DNA of 64,000 bases, taken from Thioclava sp. GXIMD4216 (GTDB lineage: Bacteria; Pseudomonadota; Alphaproteobacteria; Rhodobacterales; Rhodobacteraceae). Positions 40,931 through 49,397 of the stretch are shown piece after piece (within the stretch, counting starts at the first letter, position 1; every line of letters begins with the position of its first letter). A program made the translations under genes and the position numbers. Where the stretch lies: the NCBI RefSeq assembly GCF_037949285.1, contig NZ_CP149926.1:847501-911500 (forward strand), in the 5' to 3' direction. The notes below the pieces were generated by a model. The model worked only from the letters and a program-made list of their open reading frames with translations. It made no database searches and was not told the DNA's origin.

Positions 40931-42553
40931 TCAGGGGCCGACGACGCCGCATTCCATGCTGCGTGCGGCCAGACGGGCGCAGGCAAGGCTGGCCTGTTGC
41001 TGGCTCATGCCGACAAAGGTGGCCTCGTAACCGAGCTTGCGCTTGACCACTTTGCGTAGGGCATCGCCCAAGGTGTCGCTTTCCATCAGCGCCACTTTCA
41101 GCATGTCCTGCTGGGCGTGGAATTCGGAATTCTTCAATCCCAGTGTCACGCCCCAGTTCCGCCCGCCCGAGCTGGACGCACGCGCCACGACACGCGGCGT
41201 CTCCGAGGCGCTTGCCTGCGGCGGGTTCAGAGCGGCCAGAATCACCGTATCGGATTTCTTGCCCTTGCCCATCATCGCCAGAGTTTCCGGCTGCGGTTTG
41301 CTGGTCTGCTGGAAGATAGGACCACCCGGATCGGTGTCGCCCTGTGCGATCTCGCCTGCAAACTGCGCCTCGTCCTCTTCGTCGGCGCTGTCCTGAACGC
41401 TGGCCATCTGGACTTCCTCGCCTGCCAGATCCTCGCTCTCGTCGACGGGTTTGGCAGTGGCGAAGCTGCGATTGGGGGCCGAGACCGGACGTGGGCTGGC
41501 TTCCAGACCATCGGTCGAAGCCATTGCCACGGCGTCTTCCACGGCCTCCGTGTCCACCGCAGGGGCGGCATTGGCCACGGCCACGGCGGCTGCGATAGCA
41601 TCCGCATCATGGGTTGCCACACCGGGACGCGATTGCGGGCGCGGGCTGCTTTGCATGGGCGCGCTGGCCACCAGCATACCGGCACTGGGTTGGTTCAGCT
41701 CGATCATATCGGGCGCGTTGGGCTTGTTGACGGGGCTGTGGTCCTGAACCCGTTTGAAGCCCAGATCCAGCAGTTCCGCCATTTTCGCATTCCGCTGTGC
41801 GGTCGAGGTGCCGCCGAAGATGGTTGCGATGATCCGCTCGTCGCCGCGCTGCGCCGAAGCACAGAGGTTGAAACCCGCAGCCACGGTGTAACCGGTCTTG
41901 ATGCCGTCCGCGCCTTTATAGGCGTCAAGGAAGCGGCGGTTGGTCGAATAGACGGTCTTCATGCCGGCATCGGCAGAACGGCGCGAGAAGATGTTGTAAT
42001 ATTGCGGGAAATCATAAAACAAATGACGCCCGAGAATGGTCATGTCATGGGCGGTCGACATATGCCCCTTGCGGGTCAGGCCGTTGGCATTGAGAAAGGT
42101 CGAATTTTTCATGCCAAGCGATTTGGCGGTGGCGGTCATCCGTGCGGCCCAGTTGGCCTCGTTGCCGCCAAGCGCGTCCCCGATGGCCGAGGCCGCGTCA
42201 TTCGCCGATTTGATCGCCGCTGCACGGATCAGATAGCGCAGCTTGATTTTCTGACCGGCGCGCAGCCCCAGCCGTGACGGGGGCTGGGAGGCCGCATTTT
42301 GCGACACGGTGATTTCGGAATCCAGACTGACCTCACCGGCTTCGATAGCCTGAAAGGCGATGTAGAGCGTCATCATTTTGGTCAATGACGCAGGGTAGAG
42401 TCGCGTGTCGGCGTTTTTCTCGTAGAGGACCTCACCAGAGCGCATGTCCATCACATAGGCTGCATAGGGCGCGGCATACACAGCCAACGGCAAAAGCAAC
42501 AATGTGAAGAACGCGCAAACTCCTGCTCGGATCCAGCGCAAAAGCGTGGTCAC
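40931..42553 (-). CDS. D-alanyl-D-alanine carboxypeptidase with C-terminal SPOR-like domain
   Basis: A 540-residue periplasmic penicillin-binding protein (class C, DacF/DacA family) that trims the terminal D-Ala of peptidoglycan stem peptides. The start is GTG 42553 with AAGGA eight bases upstream; it gives a signal peptide (LLRWIRAGVCAFFTLLLLPL) then AVYAAPYAAY. The serine-peptidase motifs are YPASLTKMM (SxxK), IKSANDAAS (SxN) and DGIKTGYT (KTG). A long Ala/acidic linker leads to a C-terminal SPOR-like region (about 470-540), which would direct it to denuded glycan at the septum. A CtrA-type site lies upstream. Confidence 0.92.
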   Translation of the reverse strand: MTTLLRWIRAGVCAFFTLLLLPLAVYAAPYAAYVMDMRSGEVLYEKNADTRLYPASLTKMMTLYIAFQAIEAGEVSLDSEITVSQNAASQPPSRLGLRAGQKIKLRYLIRAAAIKSANDAASAIGDALGGNEANWAARMTATAKSLGMKNSTFLNANGLTRKGHMSTAHDMTILGRHLFYDFPQYYNIFSRRSADAGMKTVYSTNRRFLDAYKGADGIKTGYTVAAGFNLCASAQRGDERIIATIFGGTSTAQRNAKMAELLDLGFKRVQDHSPVNKPNAPDMIELNQPSAGMLVASAPMQSSPRPQSRPGVATHDADAIAAAVAVANAAPAVDTEAVEDAVAMASTDGLEASPRPVSAPNRSFATAKPVDESEDLAGEEVQMASVQDSADEEDEAQFAGEIAQGDTDPGGPIFQQTSKPQPETLAMMGKGKKSDTVILAALNPPQASASETPRVVARASSSGGRNWGVTLGLKNSEFHAQQDMLKVALMESDTLGDALRKVVKRKLGYEATFVGMSQQQASLACARLAARSMECGVVGP

Positions 42554-42737
42554 GGTTCTTATCCTTATATCTGCCTCGGTGCCCCGGTTTGATTTTAAAG
42601 TGGGGCTTATGGAAAGAACGATAACACGCGGAATCGTTTGTGAAAATTGGGAAGTTTCAGTCACCTTTACTGCGGTTTTCTTGCATCACCACATCATGTA
42701 GGTGGCATGGCGACAATATGCGCATTATATTGTGCCA

Positions 42738-42752
42738 TTAACCCTTCCTTAA
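42738..42752. promoter_or_regulatory. CtrA-type binding motif upstream of the carboxypeptidase gene
   Basis: TTAACCCTTCCTTAA is an exact TTAA-N7-TTAA match, the full-site consensus for the alphaproteobacterial cell-cycle regulator CtrA. It lies about 185 bases upstream of the carboxypeptidase start, in the only gap (42554-42819) before the HAD gene. Confidence 0.5.
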
Positions 42753-42785
42753 CACTCCATTCCCTTACGGCAGTTAATCATTTTT

Positions 42786-42832
42786 CACGCGCCTGTGAGA
42801 GGTTTTTACTCACATTCATTCACGGGCGCGTG
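42786..42832. repeat. 13-bp inverted repeat at the 3' end of the HAD gene
   Basis: CACGCGCCTGTGA (42786-42798) pairs with TCACGGGCGCGTG (42820-42832) with one G-U wobble. The right arm overlaps the last codons of the HAD gene. A nested GTGAG/CTCAC pair (42795-42799, 42809-42813) could form instead. No T run follows on the minus strand. Confidence 0.5.
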
Positions 42833-43524
42833 ATAATGCGGATCGACTCCACCAGATTCGCCATAGAGCCAAGCGTGGTGAGTCGAGGATGGGACTCGGG
42901 CGGTTCGGCATGATCCAGCGCCCAGGGCTGTGCACCATCGGGAATGTGGACCGCATGGCCGCCTGCCTGAAGCATCGGCAGGATGTCTGATTTCATTGAA
43001 TTTCCAACCATCACGCCGTTGGTTGCCCCGCGCCCGTGACGGTTGAAGAGGCGGGTATAGGTTGCGGCGGTTTTCTCCGAAACCACCTCGACCGCCTGAA
43101 AATAGGGGCCCAGCCCCGATTGCGCCAATTTGCGTTCCTGATCGAGAAGATCGCCTTTGGTGATCAGGACAAGTTTGTGATCCTGGCTGAGCGTGGCAAT
43201 CGTGTCTTCGACATGGGGCAGCAATTCGATGGGATGGGCCAGCATCTCGCGCCCTGCCTGCAACAATTCGGCGATCACTGTGGCATCGACGCGGGCCTCG
43301 GAAACCTCGATGGCGGTTTCGATCATCGACAATGTAAACCCTTTGACGCCAAAGCCATAGCGCCCGATGTTGCGGCGCTCTGCCGCCAGAAGCCGCGCGT
43401 CCAGATGGGGCTTCTCGACAAATTCGCCCATCAATTCGGCAAATCGCTCCTGTGTGAGCCGGAAGAACCTCGCATTTTGCCAAAGCGTGTCATCGGCGTC
43501 GAAACCCAGCATTGTCAGCGGCAC
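42820..43524 (-). CDS. HAD-superfamily hydrolase
   Basis: A 234-residue haloacid-dehalogenase-fold phosphatase. Motif I is MLGFDADDTLWQNAR (DxDxT), motif II LVLITKGDLLDQE, motif III Lys in VSEKTAATY and motif IV VMVGNSMKSDILPM. A helical cap (about 20-95) is inserted after motif I. The nucleophile Asp9 and general acid Asp11 are intact. The substrate is unknown; the closest named types are phosphoglycolate or nucleotide phosphatases. Confidence 0.85.
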   Translation of the reverse strand: MPLTMLGFDADDTLWQNARFFRLTQERFAELMGEFVEKPHLDARLLAAERRNIGRYGFGVKGFTLSMIETAIEVSEARVDATVIAELLQAGREMLAHPIELLPHVEDTIATLSQDHKLVLITKGDLLDQERKLAQSGLGPYFQAVEVVSEKTAATYTRLFNRHGRGATNGVMVGNSMKSDILPMLQAGGHAVHIPDGAQPWALDHAEPPESHPRLTTLGSMANLVESIRIITRP

Positions 43525-43652
43525 TATTTACTCCCTATTGTAAGGTCAGAGTTTAACGTTCGAATTGCGAGCAGAGGCAGAAGGGGTTTCCTTCCGCCCC
43601 CGTCTTCCTATATTCGCCACGAGACCTGAGATGTTCGGAACCCGGGAAAGCG

Positions 43653-44006
43653 ATGATGACAGGCGACTTCAAGCCCTTCAGCATGATGGCCGATGATGAA
43701 AATGGCAATGACGGCGATGCCGGCCTTGCTACGAAAACGCGGCCGAAAACCCGTAAGCCTCCGATGTATAAGGTGATGCTGCTGAATGATGATTACACTC
43801 CGATGGAGTTCGTGGTGCATATCCTCGAGCGGTTCTTCGGCCTCAATCATGCGCAGGCCTTCGAGATTATGTTGACCGTGCATAAAAAGGGTCTGGCGGT
43901 TGTTGGCGTGTTCTCCTTCGAGATCGCCGAGACCAAGGTTGCGCAGGTCATGGATTTTGCGCGCCGCCATCAGCACCCGCTGCAATGCACGATGGAAAAG
44001 GAATGA
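43653..44006 (+). CDS. clpS: ATP-dependent Clp protease adaptor ClpS
   Basis: A 117-residue N-end-rule adaptor that hands N-degron substrates to ClpA. An acidic, disordered N-terminus (to about residue 37) is followed by the conserved fold: [20 protein letters not shown] holds the substrate-contact NDD-x-T residues, then [20 protein letters not shown]. ATGs at 43653 and 43656 are both possible. clpA does not follow; the next gene is a methyltransferase 25 bases on. Confidence 0.95.
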   Translation: MMTGDFKPFSMMADDENGNDGDAGLATKTRPKTRKPPMYKVMLLNDDYTPMEFVVHILERFFGLNHAQAFEIMLTVHKKGLAVVGVFSFEIAETKVAQVMDFARRHQHPLQCTMEKE

Positions 44007-44031
44007 GCGCGGATCTCCGCGACGCGACCCC

Positions 44032-45075
44032 ATGACACATCCCAGACTTTCGCTGGCGCTGGAACAGGCGCCCCTGCCGGAGGACGGCACGATCCTTGTG
44101 ATCGGCGCTCTGGCCGAAACCGATCTCTCCGATCTGCCGAAGGACCGGCTGGAGCTGGTACAGGGCTTTGCGCCCGATCACGCGGGGCTATCCGCGCGTG
44201 GCTTTGCCGTTAGCCCCGCGCCGCAGTCATCTGACTATGCGGCGGCGGTGATCTTTCTGCCCCGCGCCAAGCAGGAGGCCCGCAACGCTTTGGCACGCCT
44301 ATGCGATCTGGTGATCGGCGGCGGGATGATCGTGGTGGATGGCGCCAAGAATGACGGTGTGGATTCGGTTCTGAAATCGCTCAAGCCTCTGGTGGCGCCC
44401 TCGGCGGCGATTGCCAAGGCGCATGGGAAGGTGTTCCGCTTTGCCGCGCGCCGTGGGGCTCTGGCTGATTGGGTCGTGCAGGCGCAAACCCCTACCGAGG
44501 GCTTTGTTACCACCCCCGGCGTGTTCTCGGCGGATAAGGTTGATGCGGGTTCGGCCCTTCTGGCGCAGGCGCTGCCGGGCCGCCTTCCGGCGCGTCTGGC
44601 CGATCTGGGCGCGGGCTGGGGCTGGCTGTCGGCGCAGATCCTTGCGCGTGAGGGCGTTGAGACGCTGGATCTGGTCGAGGCCGATTACGCCGCCCTCGAC
44701 TGCGCCAAGCGCAATATCACCGACCCGCGTGCCAGCTTCCATTGGGAGGATGTCACGGGCTACGAGCCTGCCGCCCGCTATTCCGGTATCATTATGAACC
44801 CGCCCTTCCATGTGGGCCATGCGGGGGATCCGAACCTCGGGCAGGCCTTTATCCGCAAAGCGGCCTCTATGTTGTCGCTTTCGGGCAAGCTCTGGATGGT
44901 GGCCAACCGCCATCTTCCCTATGAAGACACGCTGCGGCAGGTCTTCCACCATGTCGAGGAAATCGGCGGCAATGCGCAGTTCAAACTGTTCTTCGCGGAA
45001 AAGCCCCTGACGAAATCGCAGGTGAGCAAATCGCAGGCCGCAAAGGCCGATACTCAGACCAAACGCGGCCGCTAA
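44032..45075 (+). CDS. RsmC-like class I SAM-dependent methyltransferase
   Basis: A 347-residue protein with the double-domain layout of RsmC, the 16S rRNA m2G1207 methyltransferase. The N-terminal half is a degenerate methyltransferase-like domain; the C-terminal half has the SAM loop LADLGAGWGWLSAQIL and the N2-guanine catalytic motif IIMNPPFHVG. A Lys/Ser/Gln-rich tail ends it. 25 bases after clpS, so probably in one transcript. rRNA methylation is a family-based expectation. Confidence 0.85.
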   Translation: MTHPRLSLALEQAPLPEDGTILVIGALAETDLSDLPKDRLELVQGFAPDHAGLSARGFAVSPAPQSSDYAAAVIFLPRAKQEARNALARLCDLVIGGGMIVVDGAKNDGVDSVLKSLKPLVAPSAAIAKAHGKVFRFAARRGALADWVVQAQTPTEGFVTTPGVFSADKVDAGSALLAQALPGRLPARLADLGAGWGWLSAQILAREGVETLDLVEADYAALDCAKRNITDPRASFHWEDVTGYEPAARYSGIIMNPPFHVGHAGDPNLGQAFIRKAASMLSLSGKLWMVANRHLPYEDTLRQVFHHVEEIGGNAQFKLFFAEKPLTKSQVSKSQAAKADTQTKRGR

Positions 45076-45092
45076 CCGGCCGCGTCTTTGCT
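45063..45092 (+). terminator. Stem-loop overlapping the methyltransferase stop codon
   Basis: ACGCGGCCG (45063-45071), CTAAC loop, CGGCCGCGT (45077-45085): a perfect 9-bp stem whose loop contains the TAA stop codon (45073-45075), then CTTTGCTT. A short T tract makes termination plausible. Confidence 0.55.
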
Positions 45093-45115
45093 TCAACCAC
45101 TCCGCAGGAGACTGC

Positions 45116-45925
45116 ATGTCGCTTTCCATTTCCGGCAAGACCGCCATTGTGACGGGCGCGGCCCACGGGATCGGGCTTGCCATTGCGCGCCATTTCGTGG
45201 ATCGCGGGGCCAATGTGATGTTTGCCGATATCGACGAAAGCCGTCTGAAGGACGAGTTCGCCGATACCGACACATCCGAGGGGCCGGTGCGGACTTTTGC
45301 CGGTGATCTGTGCCAGAAGCTGAATGTGGCGAATCTTCTGTCGGCGACCATCGATGCCTTTGATCGGGTGGATATTCTGGTCAATACCAACCGCTGCTTC
45401 ACGCCCTGCGACCCGCTGGACCCTGACCAGAGCGTGCTGGATGACATGCTGCAGCAGAATATGAAATCCTCGCTGCGGATTTCCCAGCTGACCGCCAAGC
45501 GTATGATTGCGCAGGCCGAGAAAGACGGGCGCACCGAGGGCGAGATCGGGTCGATCATCAATATCTCGACGCTGGCCTCGACGCGCTCGCAGCCCGAAAC
45601 TCTGGCCTATTCCATCGCCTGTGCGGCGCAGGAACAGGCGGTGCGCGGGCTGGCCGTGGCTTTGGCGCCGCATCGCATTCGGGTAAACGGGGTCAGCTTT
45701 GCCTCTGTCATGAGCCGCTCTTTGCAGGACGCTCTGAAGGAAAACGCCGAATGGCGCGAAGAGATCATCGAGGGCACGCCCTTGGGCCGGATCGCCGCGC
45801 CGAATGAACTGGCCGAGACGGTGCAGTTTCTGGCATCCTCGGGCGCCAGCTTTACCACCGGCCAGATCATCCGCATCGACGGCGGGCGCGGGTTGCTGGA
45901 TGCGGTGCAGGTTCCGGTTTTCTGA
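45116..45925 (+). CDS. Short-chain dehydrogenase/reductase
   Basis: A 269-residue classical SDR. The cofactor loop is IVTGAAHGIGLAIARHF (TGxxxGxG), with Asp in MFADIDES pointing to NAD(H) preference. The DILVNTNRC segment replaces the usual NNAG. Ser is in SIINISTLASTRSQ. The usual catalytic Tyr-x-x-x-Lys reads YSIACAAQE here: Tyr is present but the Lys position is Ala, which makes a classical SDR mechanism doubtful. C-terminal TGQIIRIDGGRGL is typical. AGGAGA precedes the ATG. Substrate unknown. Confidence 0.85.
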   Translation: MSLSISGKTAIVTGAAHGIGLAIARHFVDRGANVMFADIDESRLKDEFADTDTSEGPVRTFAGDLCQKLNVANLLSATIDAFDRVDILVNTNRCFTPCDPLDPDQSVLDDMLQQNMKSSLRISQLTAKRMIAQAEKDGRTEGEIGSIINISTLASTRSQPETLAYSIACAAQEQAVRGLAVALAPHRIRVNGVSFASVMSRSLQDALKENAEWREEIIEGTPLGRIAAPNELAETVQFLASSGASFTTGQIIRIDGGRGLLDAVQVPVF

Positions 45926-46345
45926 TCACTCTTCGGGGTAGGTTGCCTTGCAGGCGGCGATATTCGCGCGCGCCTGCGGCTCGAGCGATTGGATCTTGGC
46001 CACCAGCCCGTCACGTTTGCGCGTCTCGGAGGCCGGATCGATCGGCACGCGGCGTTGCAATGTCTCGGTGACCTCTTTCCAGCAATGGACAGGACGGCGG
46101 ATCTTCTTGCCGTCTTTTGTTTCATGCGTTTCATAGCCGCATATCCCGAAATGCTGGCGCTCGACCTCATAGCTTTCCCACGCATAGCCGCGTGCCAGAT
46201 TGCCGTTCACCTCTTCCAGAAGCCCGTTCAGCACGCGGATTTCCTTGGTGGAGCGGTTGATGCAGCGCTCCTGCGGGGTGCCGCAGGCGGCCAGCAGGCC
46301 AAGGGCGCTCAGGCCAAGCAGGGCGGGGGTGAAAATGCGGGTCAT
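45926..46345 (-). CDS. Small predicted lipoprotein
   Basis: A 139-residue exported protein, MTRIFTPALLGLSALGLLAA then CGTPQERC: lipobox LLAAC with lipidation at Cys21. The mature part is helical and charged (STKEIRVLNGLLEEVNGNLA) with several Cys (GICGYE, VHCWKEV, AACKATYPEE). GGAGG precedes the ATG. Converges directly on the SDR gene with no gap. Unknown function; of a kind common in Rhodobacteraceae. Confidence 0.72.
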   Translation of the reverse strand: MTRIFTPALLGLSALGLLAACGTPQERCINRSTKEIRVLNGLLEEVNGNLARGYAWESYEVERQHFGICGYETHETKDGKKIRRPVHCWKEVTETLQRRVPIDPASETRKRDGLVAKIQSLEPQARANIAACKATYPEE

Positions 46346-46470
46346 GGGATCCTCCTCCGGCCATCAGCTTAGCTTCTGCCTCTGCGGTCGGCTAGGGGGC
46401 TTTGCACCAAACTGCTATTTGCTCCTGCCGCTGCGGCCCGCTAAGACTGCGGGCAGGAAAAGGAGACCCC

Positions 46471-47367
46471 ATGACCGACCAGCCCCTGTTCGAAGACGAA
46501 AAAGCCCGCGCCAGCCAGTGGTTTTCCGATTTGCGCGACAAGATCGTGGCCGCGTTCGAAGGGCTGGAGGACAGTCAGGTCACGGGCCCCCATGCCGAAG
46601 CGCCCGCAGGCCGTTTCGAGGTCACGCCCACCGTCCGCACAGGCCCCGATGGCGAGGACCACGGCGGCGGCAAGATGAGCGTCATGCGCGGGGGCCGTGT
46701 CTTCGAGAAGGTGGGCGTCAATATCTCGACCGTCTGGGGCACATTGGGCGAGCGCGCGCAAAAGGCGATGGCCGCGCGTGGCGTGCCGGGCATGGCGGAT
46801 GACCCGCGCTTCTGGGCCTCGGGGATCAGCCTTGTGGCGCATATGCAGAACCCGCAAACCCCTGCGGTGCATATGAATACGCGAATGTTCTGGACGCCGG
46901 GGGCATGGTGGTTTGGGGGTGGGGCGGATCTGAACCCCTGTATCGAATATGACGAGGACACCGCCGAATTCCACGCGGCACTCAAGGCGGCCTGCGACGG
47001 GCATGACGCAAGCTACTACCCGCGGTTCAAGGACTGGGCGGATGAGTATTTCTATATTCCGCACCGCAATCGCGCCCGTGGTGTGGGCGGCATCTTCTAT
47101 GACGATCTGAACACCGGCGATTGGGCCAAGGATTTCGCCTTTACGCAGGATGTGGGCCGCGCTTTCCTCAAGGCCTTCCTGCCGGTGACCGAAAAACGCC
47201 GCAACCAGCCCTGGACCGATGCCGACCGCGAGGCGCAATTTATCCATCGCGGGCTTTATGCCGAATATAATCTGGTCTACGATCGGGGAACGAAGTTCGG
47301 TCTGGAAACCGGTCACAATGCCGATGCGGTCTTGATGAGCCTTCCGCCGATAGCCAAATGGGTGTGA
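46471..47367 (+). CDS. hemF: Oxygen-dependent coproporphyrinogen III oxidase
   Basis: A 298-residue aerobic enzyme converting coproporphyrinogen III to protoporphyrinogen IX with O2, the counterpart of HemN in this window. Signatures: GGKMSVMRGGRVFEKVGVNI, the strongly conserved MNTRMFWTPGAWWFGGGADL and FYIPHRNRARGVGGIFYDDL, then LYAEYNLVYDRGTKFGLETG. The ATG at 46471 has AAAGGAGA upstream. Confidence 0.96.
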   Translation: MTDQPLFEDEKARASQWFSDLRDKIVAAFEGLEDSQVTGPHAEAPAGRFEVTPTVRTGPDGEDHGGGKMSVMRGGRVFEKVGVNISTVWGTLGERAQKAMAARGVPGMADDPRFWASGISLVAHMQNPQTPAVHMNTRMFWTPGAWWFGGGADLNPCIEYDEDTAEFHAALKAACDGHDASYYPRFKDWADEYFYIPHRNRARGVGGIFYDDLNTGDWAKDFAFTQDVGRAFLKAFLPVTEKRRNQPWTDADREAQFIHRGLYAEYNLVYDRGTKFGLETGHNADAVLMSLPPIAKWV

Positions 47368-47483
47368 GCGCGTAACCAAAGGCGCAGATTCCCCCTATAC
47401 AGAAGGCCGCAAAGGGCGTATGAGCCGCTCCTTGCGCCGCAGTTGAGTGCGCCCGTTCCATTCCAGACCCGAAAGTCCCCGCC

Positions 47484-49367
47484 ATGAGCATTGATATCGC
47501 CATTCACCCCGCGCTTGCCTCCGCGCTGGAGAAGAAAGGCTACGAAACCCTCACCCCCGTGCAAACCGCTGTGGGTGACCCTGCTCTGGCGGAGAAAGAC
47601 CTTCTGGTATCGGCGCAGACCGGCTCGGGGAAAACCGTGGCCTTCGGTCTGGCGATGTCGGCGCAGCTTCTGGCCGAGGGTGTGCCTACCCGCGCCGATG
47701 TGCCGCGTGCCATCGTGATCGCGCCGACGCGCGAGCTGGCGCTGCAGGTGAAACGCGAATTCGAATGGCTCTATGGCGCCGCTGGCATGATCATCGCAGG
47801 CGCGGTTGGCGGTATGGACCCGCGCAACGAACGCCGTGCGCTGGAACGCGGGGCGCATATCGTCGTGGGGACGCCGGGCCGTATTTGCGACCACATCCGC
47901 CGTGGTGCGCTGGACCTGTCGGAGCTGCAGGTTGCGGTTCTGGACGAGGCCGACGAGATGCTGGATCTGGGCTTCCGCGAGGATCTGGAATTCATTCTGA
48001 ACGAAGCCCCCGAAGAGCGTCGCACGCTGATGTTCTCGGCCACGGTTTCGCCCGAGATCGAGCGTCTGGCTGGCACCTTCCAGAAGGATGCGCAGCGGAT
48101 CTCGACCATCGATCGCAAGGCACAGCACAGCGATATCGAGTATCGCGCGCTGGTCGTGGACCGTTCGGATCGCGAGAACGCCATCATCAACCTGCTGCGC
48201 TTCTACGAGGCCCGCAACGCGATTGTCTTCTGTGGCACCCGCGCGATGGTGACCCATCTGACGACCAAGCTGCTGAACCGTGGCTTTGCCGTGGTGGCTC
48301 TGTCGGGCGAGCTCAGCCAGGAAGAACGTTCGCGCGCGCTGCAGATGATGCGCGATGGCCGTGCCCGCGTCTGTATCGCCACCGATGTGGCCGCACGCGG
48401 GATCGACCTTCCGGGTCTGGAACTGGTGATCCATGCCGATCTGCCGCAGAACAAAGAGGCGCTTCTGCACCGGTCTGGCCGGACGGGGCGTGCGGGCTCC
48501 AAGGGTGTGTCCGCTCTGGTCGTGCCGATCAACATCAAGGCCAAGGCCGAGCGCCTGTTGAAATTCGCCAACCTCACCGCAGACTGGGCACCCGCGCCCT
48601 CGGCCGAGGAAGTGCTGGAGCGGGATCGTGTGCGGATGCTGGAACAGCCGTCGCTGGTCGAGCCCATTCAGGACGACGAGAAAGAGGCGGTTCAGGCGCT
48701 GCTCAAACGGTTCGACGCAACCGAACTGGCCGCAGCCGTGGCGCGTGCCTTCATTGCGGGGCGTTCCGCGCCGGAAGATATCACCCCGATCAGCGTGGAC
48801 GGGCCGAAACCGCGTGCGAAGGTCGAGTTCGAGCGCTCGACCTGGATGCGCCTGTCGATGGGCCGTGACAGCGGCACCGATCCGAAATGGCTCTTGCCGA
48901 TGCTTTGCCGCGCGGGCGATCTGACCCGCCGTGACATCGGTGCGATCCGTATCATGAACGACCATACCTTCGTGCAGATCCATGCTGATGCGGCCGACCG
49001 CTTCCTGCAATCTGTCGGCCCCGAGCGGTCGCTGGAGGATAAATGCGGTGTGGATGTGCTGGACAAAGCCCCCGAGGGTCTTGACCGCCCGAACCCGCGC
49101 CCCGCGAAATGGGACCGCAAGCCGGGCGGCCCGCGCCGTGATTTTGGGGACCGTGGTGATCGTGGCGACCGCGAGTTCAAGAAGCCGCATCGCAAGGGTG
49201 GTTCTGACGATGGCGCGCCGCGCAAGTCGTGGAAAAGCCGCGACGAAGCGGGCGAAGGGAAAGCGGGCAAGTTCAGCAAGCCCGCCGGCAAGTCCTTCAA
49301 AGACAAGCCGAACCCCAAGGATAAGGGCAAGCCGAAAGCCAAATACGGCAAGCCTGGCAAGAAGTAA
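47484..49367 (+). CDS. DEAD-box RNA helicase (DeaD/DbpA-like)
   Basis: A 627-residue ATP-dependent RNA helicase, probably in ribosome assembly or mRNA turnover, often cold-induced. RecA-like core: Q motif LTPVQTAVGD, motif I SAQTGSGKTVAF, Ib APTRELALQ, II AVLDEADEML, III FSATVS, V TDVAARGIDLPGLELV, VI HRSGRTGRAG. A DbpA-like RNA-binding domain (about 440-510, STWMRLSMGRDSGTDPKWLL) precedes a Lys/Gly/Arg-rich unstructured tail. No clear Shine-Dalgarno. Confidence 0.93.
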   Translation: MSIDIAIHPALASALEKKGYETLTPVQTAVGDPALAEKDLLVSAQTGSGKTVAFGLAMSAQLLAEGVPTRADVPRAIVIAPTRELALQVKREFEWLYGAAGMIIAGAVGGMDPRNERRALERGAHIVVGTPGRICDHIRRGALDLSELQVAVLDEADEMLDLGFREDLEFILNEAPEERRTLMFSATVSPEIERLAGTFQKDAQRISTIDRKAQHSDIEYRALVVDRSDRENAIINLLRFYEARNAIVFCGTRAMVTHLTTKLLNRGFAVVALSGELSQEERSRALQMMRDGRARVCIATDVAARGIDLPGLELVIHADLPQNKEALLHRSGRTGRAGSKGVSALVVPINIKAKAERLLKFANLTADWAPAPSAEEVLERDRVRMLEQPSLVEPIQDDEKEAVQALLKRFDATELAAAVARAFIAGRSAPEDITPISVDGPKPRAKVEFERSTWMRLSMGRDSGTDPKWLLPMLCRAGDLTRRDIGAIRIMNDHTFVQIHADAADRFLQSVGPERSLEDKCGVDVLDKAPEGLDRPNPRPAKWDRKPGGPRRDFGDRGDRGDREFKKPHRKGGSDDGAPRKSWKSRDEAGEGKAGKFSKPAGKSFKDKPNPKDKGKPKAKYGKPGKK

Positions 49368-49397
49368 TAAAAGGGCGGCCTCTCGGGGCCGCCTTTT
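49368..49397. terminator. Bidirectional terminator between the DEAD-box helicase and hrpB genes
   Basis: A G/C stem (GGCGGCC at 49374-49380 with GGCCGCC ending at 49393) flanked by A and T runs on its two sides, right after one stop and at the stop of the convergent gene. Confidence 0.75.
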
